Below are positions 5,666 through 13,468 of a stretch of DNA of 15,895 nucleotides, piece by piece. The DNA lies in the NCBI GenBank assembly GCA_018380115.1, contig JAGZUF010000035.1, positions 1 to 15,895 on the forward strand, written 5' to 3'. The notes beneath the pieces were generated by a model, which had not been told where the DNA came from, ran no database searches, and worked only from the letters and a program-made list of their open reading frames with translations. This stretch comes from Oscillospiraceae bacterium. Lineage in GTDB: Bacteria > Bacillota > Clostridia > Oscillospirales > Ruminococcaceae. How positions within the stretch are numbered: position 1 is the stretch's first letter; each line of letters starts with the position of its first letter. The position numbers and the translations under genes are program-made.

Positions 5666-6337
5666 ATGGGCGGCATTGTCGCGTGGGACCGTGTGGCTGT
5701 TTATTTTGCGCGCGCGCTGGCGCTGCTTACGGCCATCCCCTTTCATGAGGCGGCGCACGCGTGGGCGGCCGACAAGCTGGGCGACCCCACGGCAAAGCTG
5801 TATGGCAGGCTTTCGCTGAACCCGCTGCGCCATTTGGACCCATTGGGCGCGCTGTGCATGATATTTGCCGGCTTCGGCTGGGCTAGGCCCGTGCCCGTGG
5901 CGGCCACTGTCCGCTTTGCCCACCCGCGCCGCGATATGGCCCTCAGCGCCGCCGCGGGGCCAGCGGCGAACCTTCTGCTGGCCTATGTTTACACGGTGCT
6001 GTACAAGCTGGTGGGCTACCTTGCGCCCGCCAATGCGTTCTGGCTGTTCGTGTTTCTGGTGCTGTCCACCATGGTGAACGTGAACATCACGCTGGCTGTG
6101 TTCAACCTGCTGCCCGTGCCGCCGCTGGACGGCTCGCGCATTTTCAACCTGCTGCTGCCGAAAAAGTGGTATTTTGCCGTGATGCGCTACGAGCGCATCA
6201 TTCTTCTGGCGCTGTTTGCCGTGCTGTTTCTGGGCTTTTTAGACGTGCCGCTGGGCTGGCTGTACACGGCGGCCGGGCGCCTTTTGGATTTTGCCACGGG
6301 CTATGTGGAGCTTGCGCTGCGCGCGCTTTTGAGCTGA
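5666..6337 (+). CDS. Site-2 protease family (M50) intramembrane metalloprotease
   Basis: A 223-aa polytopic membrane protein. The zinc motif HEAAH (residues 27-31) lies in the first hydrophobic segment. A second conserved region, MALSAAAGPAANLLLA (about 91-106), matches the GPxxN element of the family. The third metal-site element is FNLLPVPPLDGSRI (about 149-162), whose Asp completes the zinc site. About five membrane segments are visible, and no PDZ or CBS domain is present, so it is a minimal member. The substrate is unknown; family members cut membrane-bound regulators. Start ATG 5666 is set by AAGGGGG at 5651-5657. It lies 18 bases before scpA, a conserved neighbourhood in Firmicutes. 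Assignment to family is firm, role is not. Confidence 0.9.
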   Translation: MGGIVAWDRVAVYFARALALLTAIPFHEAAHAWAADKLGDPTAKLYGRLSLNPLRHLDPLGALCMIFAGFGWARPVPVAATVRFAHPRRDMALSAAAGPAANLLLAYVYTVLYKLVGYLAPANAFWLFVFLVLSTMVNVNITLAVFNLLPVPPLDGSRIFNLLLPKKWYFAVMRYERIILLALFAVLFLGFLDVPLGWLYTAAGRLLDFATGYVELALRALLS

Positions 6338-6355
6338 GAGGGGGCGTCTCAGAAT

Positions 6356-7090
6356 ATGGAACAGCAGCCCGTACAGCTGCATATGGAGCAGTTTACCTTC
6401 AAGCTGGCCGATTTCGAGGGCCCGCTGGACCTGCTTTTATACCTTGTCAGCAAAAACAAAATGAGCCTTGCCGATATCGAAATTGTGAAGCTCATAGACC
6501 AATATGTGTCCATCGTGCACGGCGTGCGCGCCGAAGAGATGGAAAGCGCAAGCGAATTCATTGAAATGGCCGCAAGGCTGGTGCAGATGAAATCGTTCTT
6601 CCTTCTGCCGAAAAGCGAAGAGGCCGAGCGTATGAGGGAAGAGCTTACGGGCATGCTGGTGGAATACAGCTTGTGCAAAGAGGTGGCCGCAAAGCTGCGC
6701 GCGATGGGCGAGGGCATTTACCTTGCCGTGCGCGGGCCCATGCCTGTGGAGCTGGACGCCACCTACCGCCTGCGCCACCAGCCGTGCGAGCTGGAAAAGG
6801 CCTACAATGCCCTGCAGGGCAAAAGCCTTTTGAAGCGCACGCCAAAGGCCGAGCAGTTCGAGCCGCTTACCGCCGCGCCCATGGTGTCGGTGGCCTCGCG
6901 CATTATCCATGTGCTGCGCGGCCTTGTCACCGGCAGGGTAAAAACGCTGCGGCAGCTTTTTTCAAAGGACGCCACGCGCGGCCAGACGGTGGCCACCTTT
7001 CTGGCTGTGCTGGAGCTGGTGCGCGCAGGCCGTGTGAGCATTGACGCACACGAGAACCTCAGCGTAAAGCAGCGCAGAAAGGGGGCCTGA
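6356..7090 (+). CDS. scpA: Segregation and condensation protein A
   Basis: A 244-aa kleisin that bridges SMC heads and binds ScpB in the chromosome condensation complex. The N-terminal signature FKLADFEGPLDLLLYLVSKNKMSLADIEI (about 15-43) is diagnostic, followed by the helical QYVSIVHGVRAEEMESASEFIEMAARLVQMKS region. The C-terminal winged helix (TRGQTVATFLAVLELVRAGRVSI) contacts SMC. Length is usual. Start ATG 6356 follows GAGGGGG; an in-frame ATG at 6383 would trim only a few residues and lacks a good binding site. The stop lies 5 bases before the scpB start, consistent with co-translation. Confidence 0.95.
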   Translation: MEQQPVQLHMEQFTFKLADFEGPLDLLLYLVSKNKMSLADIEIVKLIDQYVSIVHGVRAEEMESASEFIEMAARLVQMKSFFLLPKSEEAERMREELTGMLVEYSLCKEVAAKLRAMGEGIYLAVRGPMPVELDATYRLRHQPCELEKAYNALQGKSLLKRTPKAEQFEPLTAAPMVSVASRIIHVLRGLVTGRVKTLRQLFSKDATRGQTVATFLAVLELVRAGRVSIDAHENLSVKQRRKGA

Positions 7091-7095
7091 GGGCC

Positions 7096-7680
7096 GTGGA
7101 GCTGAACCAACTGAAGGGGGCGCTGGAGGCTGTGCTGTTTGCGCACGGCGAGCCGGTGAGCGCGGCGCGCCTGGCGGACGTGTTTGAAATGGACGAGGCA
7201 GAGCTTTTGCGCGTGCTGGCCGCCATGCGCGATGAATACGAGGCCGCCGGGCGCGGCATCTGTCTTTTGCGGCTGGAGGACAGCTGGCAGCTTGCCACAA
7301 AGCCGGCCTTTTCCTCGTATGTGAAGCGCGCACTGGACAACCGCCGCAACACGCCGCTCAGCCCCGCGGCCATGGAGGTGCTGGCTGTCATTGCCTATAA
7401 CCAGCCGGTGTCCCGCTCGTTTGTGGAGCAGGTGCGCGGGGTGGATTCCACCTCCACCGTGCAGACGCTGCTGCAAAAGGGCCTTATTGAAGAGGCCGGC
7501 AGGCTCGATTTGCCCGGCAGGCCCATTTCGTTCCGCACGACGGACGCATTTCTGCGCTCGTTCGGGCTGGAGAGCCTGGCCCAGCTGCCGCCGCTGCACG
7601 GTGGCGACTATATGCTGGAGCCGGAGATGCAGGCAGCCGGGCCGCAAAAAAACGGCGCAGAAGACGGCATACAGGAATAA
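7096..7680 (+). CDS. scpB: Segregation and condensation protein B
   Basis: A 194-aa protein of two winged-helix domains that dimerises and binds ScpA in the SMC-ScpAB condensin. Seen directly: NQLKGALEAVLFAHGEPVSAARLADVF at the N-terminus, LRLEDSWQLATKP in the middle, and the highly conserved LSPAAMEVLAVIAYNQPVSRSFVEQVRGVDS (about 91-121) with the following LLQKGLIEEAGRLDLPGRPISFRTT. Start is a GTG at 7096, with AAAGGGGG just inside the scpA 3' end. The spacing of 5 bases from scpA indicates translational coupling. The C-terminal tail after about residue 170 is variable, as in other members. Confidence 0.95.
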   Translation: MELNQLKGALEAVLFAHGEPVSAARLADVFEMDEAELLRVLAAMRDEYEAAGRGICLLRLEDSWQLATKPAFSSYVKRALDNRRNTPLSPAAMEVLAVIAYNQPVSRSFVEQVRGVDSTSTVQTLLQKGLIEEAGRLDLPGRPISFRTTDAFLRSFGLESLAQLPPLHGGDYMLEPEMQAAGPQKNGAEDGIQE

Positions 7681-7716
7681 CGCGGGCCGCCGCAGGGCGG
7701 CAAAGGGGGCGGGCGA

Positions 7717-8403
7717 ATGCATATTCTGCTCACAGCGCTCAGCGTGCTGGGCTGGGTGCTTGCTGTGCTGCTGTGCCTGCTGCTTCTGGCGCTGTTCACG
7801 CCCGCGCGCCTTGTGCTGGAGCTTCGCTACGATGCCTTTTGCGCAAGGCTGAAGGTGCTGTGCTTCACCTTTACGCTGTATCCGCGCAGGCAAAAGCCGC
7901 AGGCCGGGGCGCCCGGCGGTGAAGCCGGGCCCGCCGCGCCGCAGAAAGCGGGCGCGCGGCCTGACGGCGGCAGCGGTGCGCAGGCCGGGCAGCCGCAGGC
8001 GGGGCAAAGGGCGCCAGCAGAAAAAAAGGCCGCAAACAAAAGGCGCCGCCTGCCAAGCCTTGGCAGCCTTGCGCAGATATGCTCTGCCGCCGGGGCGCTG
8101 ATGCGCGCCGTGCTGCGTGCCGTGCATGTGCGCGATGTGAAGGCCGTGTGGCCCGTGCACTGCGGGGACGCCGCTGAAACGGCCATCCGCTTTGGGCGCA
8201 CGCAGGCGTATGTGGGCTCTGCGCTGGGCGTTTTGCAGAACTTTGTCGATTTGCAGCTCAGGCAGGTGGATATCATACCGGATTTTACCGGCGAGCACAA
8301 ATATCGCAGATATTTCTATTGTAAAATCCAGGCAACACCGTTTATAATAGTGACAACAGGCGTGTGGGCCCTTGTAAAGCTGAAGGCCATGCGCGCTATT
8401 TGA
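7717..8403 (+). CDS. DUF2953 domain membrane protein
   Basis: A 228-aa protein with one strong N-terminal membrane segment (about residues 3-29, very Leu-rich). A low-complexity Gly/Ala/Pro/Gln/Lys spacer (about 58-110) is followed by a C-terminal domain that I recognise as DUF2953 (HCGDAAETAIRFGRTQAYVGSALGVL and the FTGEHKYRRYFYCKI region). Function is unknown. The family commonly lies next to ytfJ in spore-forming Firmicutes, as here (19 bases upstream), so a link to sporulation or envelope is inferred from context. Start ATG 7717 follows AAAGGGGG. The spacer is the most repetitive, GC-rich coding stretch in this run and may be lineage specific. Confidence 0.8.
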   Translation: MHILLTALSVLGWVLAVLLCLLLLALFTPARLVLELRYDAFCARLKVLCFTFTLYPRRQKPQAGAPGGEAGPAAPQKAGARPDGGSGAQAGQPQAGQRAPAEKKAANKRRRLPSLGSLAQICSAAGALMRAVLRAVHVRDVKAVWPVHCGDAAETAIRFGRTQAYVGSALGVLQNFVDLQLRQVDIIPDFTGEHKYRRYFYCKIQATPFIIVTTGVWALVKLKAMRAI

Positions 8404-8422
8404 GGCAGGGAGGTCTTGCATC

Positions 8423-8815
8423 ATGAACGAACACCCCATTGAGGGCCTGATGGACGTCACCCTTGAAAAAATAAAAAGCATGGTGGATTCCAACACAATC
8501 ATCGGCAACCCCATCAATATGCCGGACGGCACGCTGATACTGCCCGTGTCGAAGGTGTCGTTCGGTTTTGCCACCGGCGGGTCGGATTTTCCCAGCAAAA
8601 CCTCCAAGCAGCTGTTCGGCGGCGGCGGCGGGGCGGGCGTGTCCATTTCACCCATCGCATTTCTGGTGGTGCGGGGCAATTCCGTGCGCATGCTGCAGCT
8701 GGCCGACACCTCCAACAGTGTGGACCGCGCCATCGGCATGATGCCCGAAATGGTGGACAAGGTGGCCGACCTGTTCGGCAAAAATAAAAAGAACGACACC
8801 GGCGCCGCCGAATAG
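8423..8815 (+). CDS. ytfJ: YtfJ/GerW family sporulation protein
   Basis: A 130-aa protein of the YtfJ (GerW) family. Diagnostic stretches are the N-terminal HPIEGLMDVTLEKIKSMVD, NTIIGNPINMPDGTLILPVS and KVSFGFATGGSDF, then a Gly-rich loop and SISPIAFLVVRGNSVRML. The family is required for normal germination in spores of Bacillus-type relatives; its mechanism is unclear. Start ATG 8423 is preceded by AGGGAGG. The protein lacks a signal peptide or membrane segment. Its presence suggests a spore-forming ancestry, though the family also persists in non-sporulating gut clostridia. A possible weak attenuator follows before rluB. Confidence 0.92.
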   Translation: MNEHPIEGLMDVTLEKIKSMVDSNTIIGNPINMPDGTLILPVSKVSFGFATGGSDFPSKTSKQLFGGGGGAGVSISPIAFLVVRGNSVRMLQLADTSNSVDRAIGMMPEMVDKVADLFGKNKKNDTGAAE

Positions 8816-8827
8816 GCGGGCGCCCAT

Positions 8828-8866
8828 GGGCCGGGCCAGCCGCGTGCTGCGCCTTCGGCCCTTTTT
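8828..8866 (+). terminator. Possible weak terminator or attenuator between ytfJ and rluB
   Basis: GGGCC (8828-8832) can pair with GGCCC (8857-8861), and an inner CAGC with GCTG, followed by TTTTT (8862-8866). The outer stem is only 5 bp with a large internal loop, so read-through into rluB is likely. Confidence 0.35.
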
Positions 8867-8889
8867 GTGAGAAAAGGGGAAATAGGAAC

Positions 8890-9726
8890 ATGAGAGACGA
8901 GCGCATCCAGAAGGTGCTTGCCGCGCAGGGCGTCTGCTCGCGCCGCGCGGCCGAGCAGCTTATTTTGCAGGGCCGCGTGAAGCTGAACGGCAGGCCCGTG
9001 GGCCTTGGCGACAAGATGGATACGGATAAAGACGTGCTCAGCGTGGACGGCCGGCGCATCGCCGTGCCCAAAAAGGCGGAAAAATATTACTATATGCTGC
9101 ATAAGCCGCGCGGCTTCATCACCACCACCAGCGACGAACGCGGGCGTAAAACGGTGATGGACCTGCTGGACGGCGTGCCCGTGCGCGTGTACCCGGTGGG
9201 CCGTCTGGACAAAGACAGCGAGGGCCTTTTGCTGCTCACCAACGACGGCGAGTTTGCAAACCTGCTTACGCACCCCAGCCACGGCGTGACGAAGCTTTAC
9301 CGCGTGACGGTGCACCCGCACGCCACAGAGGAGCAGCTGATTGCCCTGACGGACGGCGTGGTGCTGGACGACGGCACTAAGACACAGCCCGTTGTCATCC
9401 GCGTGGTGGCCGACGAGCCCGAGCGCACCGTGATGGAGATGACGCTTTCGGAGGGCAAAAACAGGCAGATACGCCGCATGTGCGAGGCCGTAGGGCTGGA
9501 CGTGGCGCGCCTGCGCCGCACGGCGGTGGGCCCGGTGAAGCTGGGCATGCTGGCGCCTGGCCAGTTCCGCGAGCTGGACAAGCAGGAGGTGCGCGCCCTG
9601 CGCGCCATGGCCCAGAAGGGCAAGGCCGCGGCGCAGATAGAAAAAAACACGCGCCGCCGCGCGGCACGCACGGCGCATGGGCCGCGCGCGCCGAAGGGCG
9701 CCGTGAAAAGGGGGAACAGGCTATGA
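8890..9726 (+). CDS. rluB: 23S rRNA pseudouridine synthase, RsuA/RluB family
   Basis: A 278-aa enzyme that converts a uridine in large-subunit rRNA to pseudouridine. An N-terminal S4 RNA-binding domain (RIQKVLAAQGVCSRRAAEQLILQGRVKLNG, 5-34) is followed by the catalytic domain with HKPRGFITTTSDERGRKTV. The active-site motif GRLDKDSEGLLLLTNDGE (104-121) carries the catalytic Asp107. The element GKNRQIRRMCEAVG near residues 194-207 is also conserved. The S4 domain and length support RluB over RsuA, but the exact target uridine cannot be read from sequence. The last about 35 residues form a very basic tail (KNTRRRAARTAHGPRAPKG), probably extra RNA contact. Its TGA overlaps the ATG of the next gene. 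Confidence 0.92.
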   Translation: MRDERIQKVLAAQGVCSRRAAEQLILQGRVKLNGRPVGLGDKMDTDKDVLSVDGRRIAVPKKAEKYYYMLHKPRGFITTTSDERGRKTVMDLLDGVPVRVYPVGRLDKDSEGLLLLTNDGEFANLLTHPSHGVTKLYRVTVHPHATEEQLIALTDGVVLDDGTKTQPVVIRVVADEPERTVMEMTLSEGKNRQIRRMCEAVGLDVARLRRTAVGPVKLGMLAPGQFRELDKQEVRALRAMAQKGKAAAQIEKNTRRRAARTAHGPRAPKGAVKRGNRL

Positions 9727-10073
9727 TTGCAATGCGCCCCATTTTGGAGCAGGACGTGCTGGACCTTCTGAACGACGGCCGCTTTGACGGCGAGGTGGAG
9801 GGCTATGTGGTGATGGATGGGCCCAATTACCTGGGCCATATGCTGTACCGCATTGACGGCGATTTCATTGACGTGCTGGACTGCGGCGTGCAGGAGAGCG
9901 CCCTTGTGGACGGCGGCGTGCGCGCCTGCGTGGCCGCGGGAGAGAATGCGGGCTGCTGTGAATTCACTGTGAACATGGAGGACGCCGCCCTGGCGCGCTG
10001 GTACAGGGTGTTTTTCCCGCACAGCGTGCAGCCCGTGGCCATCAAGGCGCTGTTCTCCGGCTGCGTGCACTGA
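9723..10073 (+). CDS. Uncharacterised 116-aa protein coupled to rluB
   Basis: I do not recognise this protein. It starts at ATG 9723 in an ATGA overlap with the rluB stop, with AAAAGGGGG at 9706-9714, so translation is coupled. It is acidic and compact with no membrane segment, signal peptide or Cys metal motif. The pattern resembles the N-terminal half of an acetyltransferase-like (GNAT) alpha-beta fold: an acidic start (ILEQDVLDLLNDGRFDG), strand-like GYVVMDG and HMLYRIDGDFIDVLDCGV, then helix DGGVRACVAAGE. No acetyl-CoA motif is visible, so this is only a suggestion. Coupling to rluB suggests a conserved local partner. It is the last gene of the run before the operon promoter at 10182. Confidence 0.75.
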   Translation: MIAMRPILEQDVLDLLNDGRFDGEVEGYVVMDGPNYLGHMLYRIDGDFIDVLDCGVQESALVDGGVRACVAAGENAGCCEFTVNMEDAALARWYRVFFPHSVQPVAIKALFSGCVH

Positions 10074-10181
10074 AGCGCCTGTACTGCGGCTTTCGGGGGT
10101 GTTTTCAGGCAGAGGCGTTTGCCCATGTGCGGCTTTTATGTGCCGCCGTGTGTAAAAACGCAAATTTTGGCGCATCCGGCC

Positions 10182-10210
10182 TTGTCATTTTTTTGTCAAG
10201 GTAGTATAAT
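10182..10210 (+). promoter_or_regulatory. Promoter of the biotin carboxyltransferase operon
   Basis: TTGTCA (10182-10187) and a perfect TATAAT (10205-10210) are spaced by 17 bases in an AT-rich patch. A second TTGTCA (10193-10198) and TATAAT (10214-10219) lie just downstream with 15-base spacing and could form an overlapping promoter. The leader includes a short dyad CTAC-TG-GTAG at 10234-10243 just before AGGAGG. Confidence 0.8.
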
Positions 10211-10258
10211 ATTTATAATTTCGGTTTTCAACCACTACTGGTAGCAGGAGGGCTGTTC

Positions 10259-11593
10259 ATGGCAAAAACAACGTCCGGCAGGGAAGTCCTTGCCAAGTTT
10301 TTCGATGAAGGCGCCTATCAGGTGCTCTGCGGCGGGCAGGGCGCTGTGACGGCTGCATTCGGCAGCGCGAACGGCACGCCCGCATATGCGGTGTGCCAGA
10401 ACGGCGAAGCCACAAGTGAAAAGGATATTGACAAAATGGTAAAGGTGCTGGAAATGGCCGCCGCCACGGGCAACCCCGTTGTGACGTTCTATGCCAGCGC
10501 AGGCGCAAAGCTGGCCGAGGGCCTTGGCGCTTTGGCCGCAGGCGCAAAGCTGTGCGCCGCCGTTGCCAGGGTGTCCGGCGTGGTGCCGCAGATAGCCGTT
10601 GTTACGGGCGTGTGCGGTGCTTCCAGCGCGTTGGCCGCCGCCGGCGCGGACGTGTGCATTATGAGTGAAGAGGGCGAGCTGTTTTTTACACCGCCCTTTA
10701 CCGCCGCCGCTGCGGGCGATGCCTGCCCGGGGGCAGGCAAGGCCGCGTTTGCAGCAAGGGCGGGCGTCGCCGCCCTTGTGGTGAAAAATGCAGAGCAGGC
10801 GGCCGCCGAGGCGGCGCGCCTTGTGGGCCTGCTGCCCGCGAACAACTTGTGCGGCCCGGCCCTGTTTGACGCCGCCGAACCTGCAAAGGCGCTGGATATG
10901 GCGAAATACACCGGCGCCGGGGCCGCGGCAGCGCTGTGCGACGGGGGCAGCCTGCTGGAGCTGTGGGGCGGCTATGGAAAAAATGTGTACACGGCCCTTG
11001 GCACTGTGGGCGGCAACGTAGTAGGCGTTGTAGCTACTGCAGGCAACGAAGACGGGCTTTGCCGCACATGCGTTTCCAAGGCGGCGCGCTTTGTGCGCCT
11101 GTGCGATGCGTTCAGCATTCCGTTGGTGACGCTGTGCGCCACAGCGGGCTTTGTGCCCAGCGCCACAGAGGATGAGGCCGGCGGCCTGCGCGAGGCCGCG
11201 CGCCTTGCGGCCAGCTATGCCGACGCAACCACCGCAAAGGTGGCCGTCGTTACCGGAAATGCCGTGGGCCCCGCCTGGGTGGCTCTGTGCAATGCAGACC
11301 TCACCATTGCTGTGGAGGGCTGCACCATTGCCCCCCTGGCGCCGCAGGCCGCAGTGAGCGTGCTGTATAAGGACGAGATAGATTCGTCTGATAACATTGC
11401 CGCGGCCACGCAGAAAAAGGCCGCCCAGTGGGCTGCTGAAACGTGCAGCGCCGCCGCCGCCCTGCAGGCCGGGCTGGCCGATTTTGCAGTGCCTGCGGCC
11501 GATGCGCGCGCCGCGCTGGCGGGCGCGCTGGACATGCTGAGCACCAAGCGCACCCAGCGCCTGCCGAAGAAGCACGGCAACATGGCGCTGTGA
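10259..11593 (+). CDS. Carboxyl transferase domain protein (transcarboxylase 12S / MmdA-like)
   Basis: A 444-aa crotonase-fold carboxyltransferase of the acyl-CoA type, the family of PccB, MmdA and transcarboxylase 12S. Recognisable parts are the first oxyanion region GVCGASSALAAAGADVCIM (about 119-137), IPLVTLCATAGFVPSATEDEAGG (about 289-311), YADATTAKVAVVTGNAVGPAW (about 320-340) and the family C-terminus RLPKKHGNMAL. It is shorter than the usual about 510 aa, because the N-terminal segment is reduced. The loops usually written GGAY and MGPEGAV read GPAW and LAPQAAV, so the substrate may differ from propionyl- or methylmalonyl-CoA. Start ATG 10259 follows AGGAGG. First of three genes with a free biotin carrier and a 5S-type subunit; it would move carboxyl between biotin and an acyl-CoA. 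Confidence 0.85.
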   Translation: MAKTTSGREVLAKFFDEGAYQVLCGGQGAVTAAFGSANGTPAYAVCQNGEATSEKDIDKMVKVLEMAAATGNPVVTFYASAGAKLAEGLGALAAGAKLCAAVARVSGVVPQIAVVTGVCGASSALAAAGADVCIMSEEGELFFTPPFTAAAAGDACPGAGKAAFAARAGVAALVVKNAEQAAAEAARLVGLLPANNLCGPALFDAAEPAKALDMAKYTGAGAAAALCDGGSLLELWGGYGKNVYTALGTVGGNVVGVVATAGNEDGLCRTCVSKAARFVRLCDAFSIPLVTLCATAGFVPSATEDEAGGLREAARLAASYADATTAKVAVVTGNAVGPAWVALCNADLTIAVEGCTIAPLAPQAAVSVLYKDEIDSSDNIAAATQKKAAQWAAETCSAAAALQAGLADFAVPAADARAALAGALDMLSTKRTQRLPKKHGNMAL

Positions 11594-11633
11594 CACAAAG
11601 CTGATAGTTTGCTGACATAAGCTGAGATGATAT

Positions 11634-11639
11634 AGGAGG
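11634..11639 (+). promoter_or_regulatory. Strong ribosome binding site of the biotin carrier
   Basis: A perfect AGGAGG lies 8 bases before the ATG at 11648, in a 54-base gap after the carboxyltransferase gene. It fits a need for excess carrier protein. Confidence 0.7.
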
Positions 11640-11647
11640 AACTTCCC

Positions 11648-12037
11648 ATGAAAACTTTTAACATCACGGTAAATGGCACCCCGTACAGCGTCACTGTGGA
11701 AGAGACAAACGGCGCCGTCCCTGCGGCCCCCGCAGCGCCTGTGGCCTCTGCCGCGCCTGCGCCTGCCCCTGCGCCTGCGGCAGCCCCTGCCGCCCCTGCG
11801 CCCGCAGCGCCCGCCGCTGCCGGTGCGGTGTCTGTCACAGCGCCCATGCCGGGCACCATTCTGGACGTGAAAGCAGCCGCCGGTGCCGCTGTGAAGGCAG
11901 GCGACGTGCTGTGCATTCTGGAAGCCATGAAGATGGAAAACGAAATCGTTGCCCCGCAGGACGGCACCGTGGCCGGTGTGCACTGCAATAAGGGCGACAG
12001 TGTGAACGTGGGCGACCTGCTGGTGTCCCTGAACTGA
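11648..12037 (+). CDS. Biotin carboxyl carrier protein (1.3S / OadA-C-like)
   Basis: A 129-aa free-standing biotinyl carrier. The N-terminal strands MKTFNITVNGTPYSVTVEE are typical of carriers attached to decarboxylases and transcarboxylases. A long Ala/Pro hinge (about 24-60) follows, then the biotinyl domain VSVTAPMPGTILDVKAAAGAAVKAGDVLCILEAMKMEN with the biotinylated Lys95 in the EAMKMEN motif. It should swing CO2-biotin between the two carboxyltransferases encoded on either side. The double stop TGA TAG closes the gene, and the next gene starts 17 bases later. No biotin carboxylase is encoded in the operon to charge it with bicarbonate. Confidence 0.95.
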   Translation: MKTFNITVNGTPYSVTVEETNGAVPAAPAAPVASAAPAPAPAPAAAPAAPAPAAPAAAGAVSVTAPMPGTILDVKAAAGAAVKAGDVLCILEAMKMENEIVAPQDGTVAGVHCNKGDSVNVGDLLVSLN

Positions 12038-12054
12038 TAGAGAGGTGAGAAGGC

Positions 12055-13458
12055 TTGGCTAAGAAACCGATCAAAATCACGGAAGTGGTGCTGCGCGACG
12101 CGCACCAGAGCCTCATTGCCACCCGCATGACGATGGACGAGATGCGCCCCATCCTGCCCGCTATTGACGAGGTGGGCTATTACTCGGTAGAGTGCTGGGG
12201 CGGCGCCACCTTCGATTCCTGCATCCGTTTTCTGGATGAGGACCCGTGGGACCGCCTGCGCATCCTGCGCAAAGAGATGCCCAACACGAAGCTGCAGATG
12301 CTGTTCCGCGGCCAGAACATGCTGGGCTACCGCCACTATGCCGACGACGCGGTGGAGTATTTCGTGCAGAAATCCGTCGCCAACGGCATCGATATCCTGC
12401 GCATCTTCGACGCGCTGAACGACCCGCGCAACCTGCAGACGGCCATTAAGGCGGCTATTAAGGAAAAGGCGCATGTGCAGGGCTGCATCAGCTATACGCT
12501 CAGCCCCGTGCACAACAACGAATACTTTGCCAAATACGCCAAAACGCTGGAAGAAATGGGTGCGCACAGCATCTGCATCAAGGATATGGCAGGCCTGCTC
12601 ACGCCGTATGCCACTTACGAGCTGGTGAAGGCGCTGAAGGAAGAGGTATCCATCCCGGTGGATATCCACAGCCACTATACCTCCGGCCTTGCGTCCATGT
12701 CTATTCTGAAGGGCATCGAGGCGGGCGCCGACATCATCGACACTGCCATCAGCCCGCTGGCGCTGGGCACCAGCCACATGCCCACAGAGAGCCTTGTGGC
12801 CGCCCTGCAGGGCACGGACTACGACACCGGGCTGGATTTGAAAAAGCTGAACGTGGTGCGCGCGCACTTTGCAAAGCTGCGTGAAAAATATCTGGCCGAT
12901 GGCCAGCTCAGCCCGAAGATGCTGGGCGTGGACGCCAACACCCTGCTGTATCAGGTGCCCGGCGGCATGCTGTCGAACCTGCTCAAGCAGCTGAAGGACG
13001 CCGGAAAGGAAGACCAGCTCGACGCCGTGCTGCAGGAGATACCCCGTGTGCGCGAAGATTCTGGTTACCCGCCCCTTGTCACGCCCACCAGCCAGATTGT
13101 GGGCACTCAGGCGGTGTTCAACGTCATTTTGGGCGAGCGGTATAAAATGGTCACCAAGGAGTTCAAGGGCCTTGTGCACGGCGATTACGGCAAAACGCCC
13201 GCGCCCATCTCGCCGGAGTTCACAAAGCGCATTCTGGGCGATGAACAGCCCATTACCTGCCGCCCGGCAGATTTGCTGGAGCCGGAAATTGAAAAGCTGC
13301 GCGCTGAAGCTGCCAAGTATGTGCAGCAGGAGGAGGACGTGCTCACCTATGCCATGTTCCCGCAGGTGGCGCCCAAGTTCTTTGAAAAGCGCAACCAGAA
13401 GCTGATGGGTGTGGACGGCGAACACGCCGATTACGCTGGCAAGTCTCACCCGGTATAA
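12055..13458 (+). CDS. Pyruvate/oxaloacetate carboxyltransferase (transcarboxylase 5S / OadA-like)
   Basis: A 467-aa TIM-barrel carboxyltransferase that exchanges carboxyl between biotin and pyruvate/oxaloacetate. Metal and catalytic residues are visible: VVLRDAHQSL with Asp15, the carbamylated Lys176 in IKDMAGLL, and the metal ligands His205 and His207 in DIHSHYTSGLA. The downstream PYC_OADA-type domain is present (LGVDANTLLYQVPGGMLSNL, TPTSQIVGTQAVFNV). There is no C-terminal biotinyl domain; biotin is supplied by the separate carrier just upstream. It starts at a TTG (12055), supported by GAGGTGA 6 bases upstream and no better start nearby. It ends 10 bases before a perfect intrinsic terminator, so it closes the operon. 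Confidence 0.93.
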   Translation: MAKKPIKITEVVLRDAHQSLIATRMTMDEMRPILPAIDEVGYYSVECWGGATFDSCIRFLDEDPWDRLRILRKEMPNTKLQMLFRGQNMLGYRHYADDAVEYFVQKSVANGIDILRIFDALNDPRNLQTAIKAAIKEKAHVQGCISYTLSPVHNNEYFAKYAKTLEEMGAHSICIKDMAGLLTPYATYELVKALKEEVSIPVDIHSHYTSGLASMSILKGIEAGADIIDTAISPLALGTSHMPTESLVAALQGTDYDTGLDLKKLNVVRAHFAKLREKYLADGQLSPKMLGVDANTLLYQVPGGMLSNLLKQLKDAGKEDQLDAVLQEIPRVREDSGYPPLVTPTSQIVGTQAVFNVILGERYKMVTKEFKGLVHGDYGKTPAPISPEFTKRILGDEQPITCRPADLLEPEIEKLRAEAAKYVQQEEDVLTYAMFPQVAPKFFEKRNQKLMGVDGEHADYAGKSHPV

Positions 13459-13468
13459 TGCCGTATCT

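Noticed and set aside
6802..9678. A 958-codon open frame on the - strand opposite scpA, scpB, DUF2953, ytfJ and rluB
   Set aside because: It is antisense to five well-supported genes. Its product is His/Ala/Arg-rich with no domain, as expected from GC-rich codon bias.
10235..11983. A 582-codon open frame on the - strand
   Set aside because: Shadow of the acyl-CoA-type carboxyltransferase gene; low-complexity Gly/Arg runs and no ribosome binding site or domain.
11215..13449. A 744-codon open frame on the - strand opposite the carboxyltransferase operon
   Set aside because: Antisense to three clearly recognised genes; its Ala-rich part is the mirror of the biotin-carrier hinge.
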